40,014 nt of DNA. Origin: Micromonospora sp. C95 (GTDB lineage: Bacteria; Actinomycetota; Actinomycetes; Mycobacteriales; Micromonosporaceae). The stretch spans positions 1 through 40,014 of the forward strand of contig NZ_JAGPXT010000039.1 in NCBI RefSeq assembly GCF_018070465.1. The letters are read 5' to 3'. The translations under genes and the position numbers were made by a program. This document shows, one piece after another, positions 1 through 4,906 of this stretch. Below the pieces are notes generated by a model that worked only from the letters and a program-made list of their open reading frames with translations, was not told where the DNA came from and did not search any database. The stretch's first letter is position 1, and the number at the start of each line of letters is the position of its first letter.

Positions 1-118
1 ACCACGAGCGGGGGCACGTTCTGACACCAGGACTCGCATTGGTCCAGGCGGCGGGAGTGCTCACCCGCTCGCGGCTACCAGGCACCGAGTCTGCCAGCGG
101 CTCACCCGGTAGCTCCCA
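1..118. other. Left-edge sequence without a recognisable gene
   Basis: This lies downstream of the minus-strand MATE gene. All three plus frames are either closed early or give a short tail that I do not recognise. A loose GC-rich stem (CGAGCGGG at 5-12 with CCCGCTCG at 64-71, 51-base loop) is too open to call a terminator. In related actinobacteria truB often lies on this side, but nothing of it can be seen here. Confidence 0.4.
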
Positions 119-1450
119 TTAGGCGGGTAGACGCTCCTCCCCGGTGACCGCCCAGGCACCGCTGCGCAATCGCAGCAACAACCCGACCAGGCGGACCACG
201 GTGAACAGCATCAGCCCGGCCCAGATGCCGCCGAGCCCGAGATCGAGGGCGTACGCCAGCCAGATCGCCGGCAGGAAGCCGCCGAGCGCGCCGACCACGG
301 TGAGGTTGCGCAGATAGCGGATGTCACCCGCGCCGATCAGCACCCCGTCGAGGGCGAACACCACCCCGGCCAGCGGCAGCATCGCGGCAAACCAGGGCCA
401 GGCCACCAGCGCCTGCTCGTGGACCGCCCGATCGGAGGTGAACCAGGTGGGCACCACGGTGGCACCGGCCGCGGCGAGCACGGCGAACGCCGTACCGCAG
501 ATCGCGCCCAGCCGGCCGATCCGGCGGGCCAGCGTCCGGGCCGCCGCGTCGTCACCACCGCCGAGCGCCGCACCGACGAGCGCCTGCGCGGCGATGGCCA
601 GCGCGTCGAGCACCAGCGCCGCGAAGAACCAGAGCTGTACGGCGATCTGGTGGGCCCCCACCGTGGCGGCACCGAACCGGGCGGCCACGGCGGTCGCGGA
701 CAGGAAACTGGCCTGGAAGGCCACCCCACGGATCAGCAGGTCCCGGCTGAGCACCAGTTGCTGGCCGATGACCCGGGGACGCGGGCGCAGCGCCACCCGC
801 TCGGCCACCAGGGCCGCGGCGAAGAGGACACCGGAGAGGGTCTGCGCGATCACGTTCGCCACCGCCGAGCCGACCAGCCCCATGCCCACCGGATAGACAA
901 GCACCGGGCAGAGCACCGCGGAGAGCAGGTTGGGACCGACCACGAAGAGCAGCGGTCGGCGGGTGTCCTGCACACCGCGCAGCCAGCCGTTGCCGGCGGC
1001 GGCGAGCAGCAGCCCGGGTGCGCCGAACGCGGCGACGCGCAGCCACTCGGCAGCGGCGAGCGCCACCTCACCACCGCCGGCCAGAGCACCCGCCAGGGCA
1101 CCGCCACCGATCTGCATGCCGACGACGACCACCAGCCCCACCCCAAGGGCCGACCAGGACGCCTGGACCCCCTCGGCCACCGCGGCGGCGCGGTCGCCGG
1201 CACCGTACCGGCGGGCCGCGCGGCCGGTCGTGCCGTACGCGACCACGGTCCCCAGCCAGGCGATGAGGGTCATCACGGTGCCACCGACGGCCACCGCCGC
1301 GAGCGGCACCCGGCCCAGGTGGCCGACGACCGCGGTGTCGACGAGCACGTAGAGCGGCTCGGCGGCGAGTACCACGAGGGCGGGCAGGGCGAGCGCGGCG
1401 ATTCGGCGCGGCGGCGCGACCCGATCGGCGGCAAGGGTGGACTGGCTCAT
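119..1450 (-). CDS. dinF: MATE family multidrug/toxin efflux transporter (DinF-like)
   Basis: Predicted 12-helix inner-membrane antiporter that exports drugs or other cationic compounds using the Na+ or H+ gradient. The protein is about 443 residues, normal for MATE. Hydrophobic segments run throughout, and the early stretch around PLYVLVDTAVVGHLG is the usual first-helix MATE signature, repeated in diverged form after the midpoint as in the family's two six-helix lobes. Translation could begin at ATG 1450 (MSQSTLAADR) or at GTG 1468; neither has a good Shine-Dalgarno, and I prefer the ATG. It ends the minus-strand block that begins with rimP and occupies the place of dinF in the mycobacterial order rbfA - DHH phosphatase - dinF. 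It is separated from the upstream genes by 524 bases, so it probably has its own promoter. Substrate unknown. Confidence 0.9.
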   Translation of the reverse strand: MSQSTLAADRVAPPRRIAALALPALVVLAAEPLYVLVDTAVVGHLGRVPLAAVAVGGTVMTLIAWLGTVVAYGTTGRAARRYGAGDRAAAVAEGVQASWSALGVGLVVVVGMQIGGGALAGALAGGGEVALAAAEWLRVAAFGAPGLLLAAAGNGWLRGVQDTRRPLLFVVGPNLLSAVLCPVLVYPVGMGLVGSAVANVIAQTLSGVLFAAALVAERVALRPRPRVIGQQLVLSRDLLIRGVAFQASFLSATAVAARFGAATVGAHQIAVQLWFFAALVLDALAIAAQALVGAALGGGDDAAARTLARRIGRLGAICGTAFAVLAAAGATVVPTWFTSDRAVHEQALVAWPWFAAMLPLAGVVFALDGVLIGAGDIRYLRNLTVVGALGGFLPAIWLAYALDLGLGGIWAGLMLFTVVRLVGLLLRLRSGAWAVTGEERLPA

Positions 1451-1472
1451 CGGCGCCGATGGTGGCACGTCG

Positions 1473-1501
1473 AGTGTAAGGGGAGCAAACTGAGGTGCTA
1501 C
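1473..1501 (-). promoter_or_regulatory. Candidate promoter for the MATE gene
   Basis: On the minus strand a -10-like TACACT (1478-1473) follows GTAGCA (1501-1496) with a 17-base spacer. Transcription would start near 1466, which leaves almost no leader before GTG 1468 or a short one before ATG 1450. The -35 match is poor; the -10 fits the TANNNT pattern of actinobacterial housekeeping promoters. Confidence 0.35.
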
Positions 1502-1577
1502 TTACCGGGACGAACGTTCTCCCGGGTCAGTACCGGTGGCGCCGTCCCCCGGTACGGCGGCGCGCAGGGGTCGTTCG

Positions 1578-1626
1578 GACCGGTGGTGACGTCGTACGCT
1601 TCGGCGGCCGGACGTCACCACCGGTC
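1578..1626 (-). terminator. Perfect 16-bp stem hairpin after the 29-codon ORF
   Basis: GACCGGTGGTGACGTC (1578-1593) and its exact reverse complement (1611-1626) flank a 17-base loop. Read on the minus strand it begins 8 bases after the stop of the small ORF at 1635. There is no U-tract, as is common for strong GC-rich actinobacterial terminators. It probably ends the small transcript and insulates the MATE gene beyond it. Confidence 0.6.
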
Positions 1627-1634
1627 GGACACCG

Positions 1635-1724
1635 TCACTGACGGGTGTCCATGGAGGTCTGCAGGGCGCGGCGGGCCTGTTCGCGGGCCTCGTCAGTGCT
1701 CTCGGGCTGGGGCTTGGCGGCCAT
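1635..1724 (-). CDS. Unannotated 29-residue small protein
   Basis: ATG 1724 to TGA 1635 encodes 29 residues beginning MAAKPQPESTDEAR and ending SMDTRQ. A near-consensus ribosome binding site (GGAAGGGAG) sits 6 bases upstream of the ATG on the minus strand, much better than those of several certain genes here. The product is hydrophilic, has no membrane segment and looks helix-prone in the middle (Glu/Ala/Arg/Gln rich). A perfect 16-bp hairpin follows 8 bases after the stop, so start signal, frame and terminator form a complete unit. It is isolated between two minus-strand genes. I do not recognise the family and give no function; conservation among relatives would decide whether it is real. 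Confidence 0.55.
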   Translation of the reverse strand: MAAKPQPESTDEAREQARRALQTSMDTRQ

Positions 1725-1992
1725 GGTGGGCTCCCTTCCAGGGCACGCGCGTCACCGAGCGCGGCGGCGCGTCACGGGCGGTGCTGGGACTGTCGCCCGG
1801 GACCGGTTCCGGGGTCGCCGGAACGGCGGAGGGCGGCCTGGTGGCCCGGGTCGGTCAACCCTGGAGCGCGAGCGGCACCGGGTATGGCTCCGCCCCTGAC
1901 CTGCGCCGAAGCGGCGCCGGCCGTTTCCCAAGTTATCGTTCAGGTCCACATGGTGCGTACTGTTCCCGCGATCTGGACAGGTTGCCGCACCG
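1725..1992. other. Intergenic stretch upstream of the 29-codon ORF
   Basis: This is the rest of the 524-base gap between the MATE gene and the DUF6186-like gene. It holds no other convincing ORF. A -10-like TAACTT occurs on the minus strand (1935-1930) in a locally AT-richer patch, which would give the small ORF a leader of nearly 200 bases. A TTGACC (1858-1853, minus) has no good -10 after it. Confidence 0.3.
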
Positions 1993-2205
1993 TCAACGGG
2001 CCAGGAAGTGCCAGCCGATCCACCACCAGAAGCCGAACAGACCGATCCGGCCCACCGGCACCGGCCCCACCTCGTACCGCATGACGTACCCACAGAGCTC
2101 GCCGAGCGTCGGGATCTTCGAGCCCTCCCGCCGGGCCAGCCACTCGACCAGCCCGAACAGTGCCAGCCCGACCAGGAACCCGCCGATCGCCAGTGCCCGC
2201 ATCAT
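1993..2205 (-). CDS. Small membrane protein, DUF6186-like
   Basis: A 70-residue protein with an N-terminal hydrophobic segment (about residues 4-22, ending near LVEWLARREG), a central charged stretch (KIPTLGELCGYVMRYE), and a Trp-rich C-terminal segment (FGFWWWIGWHFLAR). The pattern recalls the short actinobacterial DUF6186 family; that name is from memory and unverified. The start overlaps the stop of the gene at 2202-2612 by four bases (ATGA), so the two are translationally coupled. Two membrane passes are likely. Function unknown. Confidence 0.75.
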   Translation of the reverse strand: MMRALAIGGFLVGLALFGLVEWLARREGSKIPTLGELCGYVMRYEVGPVPVGRIGLFGFWWWIGWHFLAR

Positions 2206-2612
2206 CGCCGCACCAGCCCCCAGAACGCCGACAGCCAGACCAGCCAGGCCGCAGACCGGACCAGGCGGTCCTCCAGCAGCGGGTCGGCCAGCAGGGAGAA
2301 GGTGGGAAAGTCGTCACCGGCCGCCGCGATGAAGGTGGCCCCCTCGAAGATCCCGAACACCAGCACCGGCAGCGTCCACCAGACCGCTCCGGGTGGCAAC
2401 CGTTCAGGCGCCGGACGAGCCTGCACCCGCTTGGTCAGGCCGAGCCAGATCAGCACCCCGCCAGCACCGAACACATAGACGTTGGCCTCGGTCGAGAAGG
2501 ACGTGAAGCGGCCACCCACCAGGGAGAGGGCGACAAGCACCGGTACGCAGACGACTGGCCGCTCCCAGGTGCGAGGGGTGTCGACGGTGAGGTCGTGGGG
2601 CTGCTCCATCAT
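2202..2612 (-). CDS. Hypothetical four-helix membrane protein
   Basis: A 136-residue protein with about four hydrophobic segments: VVCVPVLVALSLVGG, VYVFGAGGVLIWLGL, VWWTLPVLVFGIFEGATFIAA, and a C-terminal stretch near VRSAAWLVWLSAFWGLV. The N-terminus is short and cytoplasmic-looking (MMEQPHDLTVDTPRTWERP). It lies 60 bases downstream of the DHH phosphoesterase gene and overlaps the next small membrane gene by ATGA, so it is probably the penultimate gene of the rimP-led run. I do not recognise the family. Coupling suggests the two small proteins act together in the membrane. Confidence 0.75.
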   Translation of the reverse strand: MMEQPHDLTVDTPRTWERPVVCVPVLVALSLVGGRFTSFSTEANVYVFGAGGVLIWLGLTKRVQARPAPERLPPGAVWWTLPVLVFGIFEGATFIAAAGDDFPTFSLLADPLLEDRLVRSAAWLVWLSAFWGLVRR

Positions 2613-2672
2613 CCGATTCTCCCCGCCCTGTCCAGGTGCCGAAGTCCCGACGCCCCGGAGCCGACCCTGAAA

Positions 2673-3893
2673 TCACCCCTGCTGGTCGGCGCCGCTCTCC
2701 GGGTCGTCCGCCCGCAGCTGCGTTCGGATCCGCTCGATGACCTCGTCCACCGTGCCGTGGCCGGTGAAACCGGCGGCCAGCCGGTGCCCGCCGCCACCCA
2801 GCGCGACCGCCACCCGACTCACGTCCGTCGCGCCCTTGCTGCGCAGGGAGACCGCCCACGCGGCCGGCGCGGTCTGCTTGACCACGCAACTGACGTCGGC
2901 CTCGGCGGTGCAGCGCACCGGATCGATGAGCGCCTCCAGCACGTACGGCCGCTGCTCGTGGCGGGCCAGGTCGTCGAGGGTCGCGTACGTCCAGACCAGG
3001 CCCTGTCCGCCGGCCTCCTCGGGCTCCAGCCGGGCCCGCCCGAGCACCTCGCCGAAGAGCCGCACCGCGCCGAACGGCCGGCTGTCGAACACCCGCCGCG
3101 AGATGTCACCCGGCCGGATCCCGGTGGCCAGCAACCGGGCCGCCATCTCGTGCACCGCCGGGGTGGTCGCGTCGAACCGGAACGACCCGGTGTCGGTGCT
3201 CAGCGCCACGTACAGGCACTCGGCGATGGCGGCGTCCAGCGGCACACCGAGCCGCTCCAGCAACTGCTCGGCGAGCACGGAGGTCGCCGCCGCCGCCGGA
3301 TCCACCAGGTTCACGTCGCCGAAGCCGCGATTCGAGGCGTGATGGTCGAGCACCAGGGCGGTGCCCTTCCCGGTCAACCGGTCGGCCAACTCGCCGAGCC
3401 GCGACTCGCTCGCCGCGTCGAAGCAGATGACCAGGTCCGGCTCGGGCTCCGCCTCCGCCTCCGGTACCAGCAGTTCCAGACCGGGCAGGCCGCGCAGCGG
3501 CTCGGGCACCTCCGGTGGACCGGGGAAGGTGGCCTGCAACCGGCCCACCCCGAGCCGCCGCAGTCCGAGCGCGAAGCCGAGCATGCTGCCCAGCGCGTCC
3601 CCGTCCGGGTTGACGTGACAGATCAGCAGCACCCGACCGTCGGCGGGCAGCTGGCGGACAACCGCCACCGCGGCGGCCCAGTCGGCCTCGGTCGGCCCGT
3701 CAGGTGCCGGCGCGGACGGACTCGGTCCGGCAGGTGCCGGCGCGGACGGACTCGGTCCGACCGGGCCGTGCGTACCGGTGGCGGGTGTCAACGGGGCCGG
3801 CTGACCGTCGGCGGCCGCACCGACCCGGCCGGGGCCGGGCTGACGGCGCACGGCGGGATTCGGCTCGGTCACGGCACCACCGGAGGCGGTCAC
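2673..3893 (-). CDS. DHH/DHHA1 phosphoesterase, NrnA-like oligoribonuclease / pAp phosphatase
   Basis: Cytoplasmic enzyme expected to hydrolyse short RNA oligonucleotides and 3'-phosphoadenosine 5'-phosphate; some family members also cleave cyclic-di-AMP products. The DHH metal site is intact: HVNPDGDALGS (93-103), an Asp near 159 in CFDAAS, the DHH triad 183-185, and Asp 234 in STDTGSF. The DHHA1 substrate loop GGGGHRLAAGF is near the C-terminus. The first 65 residues are a Pro/Ala/Ser-rich extension containing a 10-residue tandem repeat. The GTG start overlaps the rbfA stop by GTGA, so it is coupled to rbfA. The gene order rbfA - DHH - MATE matches the mycobacterial Rv2838c-Rv2837c-Rv2836c order as I remember it. 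Confidence 0.92.
   Translation of the reverse strand: MTASGGAVTEPNPAVRRQPGPGRVGAAADGQPAPLTPATGTHGPVGPSPSAPAPAGPSPSAPAPDGPTEADWAAAVAVVRQLPADGRVLLICHVNPDGDALGSMLGFALGLRRLGVGRLQATFPGPPEVPEPLRGLPGLELLVPEAEAEPEPDLVICFDAASESRLGELADRLTGKGTALVLDHHASNRGFGDVNLVDPAAAATSVLAEQLLERLGVPLDAAIAECLYVALSTDTGSFRFDATTPAVHEMAARLLATGIRPGDISRRVFDSRPFGAVRLFGEVLGRARLEPEEAGGQGLVWTYATLDDLARHEQRPYVLEALIDPVRCTAEADVSCVVKQTAPAAWAVSLRSKGATDVSRVAVALGGGGHRLAAGFTGHGTVDEVIERIRTQLRADDPESGADQQG
3701..3760. repeat. Two-copy 30-bp tandem repeat inside the DHH gene
   Basis: Units 3701-3730 and 3731-3760 differ at one base. In frame they encode PSPSAPAPAG and PSPSAPAPDG in the disordered N-terminal extension, so copy-number change would keep the frame. 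This is probably slippage-generated linker and not a functional motif. Confidence 0.85.
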
Positions 3894-4387
3894 CGACGGT
3901 CCCCGCCCCGGGCATCGTCGGCGGTGCCGTCGGGCTCGTCCTCGTCGTCGGCACCACCCGCGTCGTCGTCCTCGTCGAGCCGGTACGGCTGCGCCTCACC
4001 GGCGTACTCGGCCCGCGCCGCCAGCCGCTGCACCTCGGCGTCGGCGTTGCGGGCCGCGGCGAGCAGATCGTCGATGTGCTTGACCTGGTCCTGGACGTCG
4101 TCCAGGACGAAGGTCAGCGTCGGCGAGTGGCGCAGCCCGAGCGCCTTGCCGACCGTGCTGCGCAGCATGCCCTTGGCGCTGTCCAGCGCGGCGGCGGTGC
4201 CCGCCTGGGCCGCCGCGTCGCCGAGCACGGTGTAGAAGACCGTGGCGTCCCGCAGGTCGGCGGTGATCCGGGCGTCGGTAATGGTGATCATGCCGAGTCG
4301 GGGGTCCTTGATCTGACTCCGCACCACCGACGCGACCAGCTCGCGCACCCGCTCCGCGTGCCGGCGTACCTTGGCCGCATCCGTCAT
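3890..4387 (-). CDS. rbfA: 30S ribosome-binding factor A
   Basis: RbfA is a single KH-fold protein that binds the 16S rRNA helix 1/44 region and is needed for late maturation and cold adaptation of the 30S subunit. The core (DAAKVRRHAERVRELVASVV ... DPRLGMITITDARITADLRDATVFYTVLGD ... LRSTVGKALGLRHSPTLTFVLDD) is typical. I place the start at ATG 4387 (MTDAAKV), 8 bases after a GGAGG. The GTG at 4402 would consume that ribosome binding site. The C-terminal tail after about residue 135 is a long Asp/Glu-rich extension, longer than in E. coli. It overlaps the DHH gene by four bases and follows DUF503 with a palindrome in the gap. Confidence 0.95.
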   Translation of the reverse strand: MTDAAKVRRHAERVRELVASVVRSQIKDPRLGMITITDARITADLRDATVFYTVLGDAAAQAGTAAALDSAKGMLRSTVGKALGLRHSPTLTFVLDDVQDQVKHIDDLLAAARNADAEVQRLAARAEYAGEAQPYRLDEDDDAGGADDEDEPDGTADDARGGDRR

Positions 4388-4420
4388 CTCCGCCACCTCC
4401 ACGGCGTCCCACTACCGGCC

Positions 4421-4452
4421 GGGCTCCGGTGACGCCGGCGTCACCGGAGCCC
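4421..4452. terminator. 32-bp perfect palindrome between DUF503 and rbfA
   Basis: GGGCTCCGGTGACGCC (4421-4436) is followed directly by its exact reverse complement (4437-4452), giving a 14-bp stem with a CCGG tetraloop. It lies 69 bases after the DUF503 stop and 33 bases before the rbfA ATG, in the direction of transcription. It may partly terminate, or may protect or process the mRNA between the two genes. No U-tract is present. Confidence 0.55.
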
Positions 4453-4521
4453 GCACCGACCCCAACACTCGAACCCTACCCGCGCCGTCCGCCCCGGCGT
4501 GCGGGGCGGCGGCCAACCGGC

Positions 4522-4815
4522 TCAGTCGTCGTCGCCGTGCAGCCGACGACGCACCGACAGCAGTTCGACCTCCGGACGGCCAGCCACCAGGCGCTCGCAC
4601 GAGTCGAGCACCTCACGGGCGTGTACCGCCTCGGCGGCCACCACCGCCACCCCTATCTCCGCTCGTCCGTGCAGGTCGAGCGCCCCCACCTCGGCGGCCG
4701 ACACGTCGAACCGGCGCAGCGCCGCGACGATCGGCCGCACGTACGACCTCTTGGCCTTCAGCGACCGGGAGTCCCCTGGCAGCAGCAGGTCGAATACTGC
4801 GGTTGCGGTGTACAT
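4522..4815 (-). CDS. DUF503 (YlxP-like) family protein
   Basis: A 97-residue protein with the family's pattern: N-terminal MYTATAVFDLLLPGDSRSLKAKR, central ARREFDV-like segment (here ALRRFDVSAAEVG), and a C-terminal ferredoxin-like half. DUF503 genes sit between infB and rbfA in many Gram-positive bacteria (ylxP), as here, which suggests a role in ribosome or translation-factor biology; the molecular role is not established. No Shine-Dalgarno precedes ATG 4815. A -10-like TAGTGT (minus, 4830-4825) lies nine bases upstream, and a TTGATC inside the adjacent palindrome could be its -35 with a long 19-base spacer, so a near-leaderless transcript is possible. Confidence 0.9.
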   Translation of the reverse strand: MYTATAVFDLLLPGDSRSLKAKRSYVRPIVAALRRFDVSAAEVGALDLHGRAEIGVAVVAAEAVHAREVLDSCERLVAGRPEVELLSVRRRLHGDDD

Positions 4816-4848
4816 CGTCTGCGGACACTACCCGCACCCCACCCCACA

Positions 4849-4890
4849 TGATCAAGGGGTTTACGCCGACCGGCGTAAACCCCTTGATCA
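4849..4890. terminator. 42-bp perfect palindrome between infB and DUF503
   Basis: The left arm TGATCAAGGGGTTTACGCCG (4849-4868) and its exact reverse complement (4871-4890) are separated by two bases. On the minus strand it starts 16 bases after the infB stop, the right place for a terminator, although DUF503 follows 33 bases later. It is AT-richer than its surroundings and fully symmetric, so it could also be a protein-binding site or a dispersed palindrome. Confidence 0.65.
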
Positions 4891-4906
4891 GTGCGTCACC
4901 GCAGGA

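Noticed and set aside
1..118. Possible tRNA or gene remnant at the left edge
   Set aside because: No cloverleaf can be drawn, and the short frames match nothing I recognise.
2160..4235. 691-codon plus-strand open frame
   Set aside because: It is antisense to the DHH phosphoesterase and rbfA, which carry clear catalytic and KH motifs.
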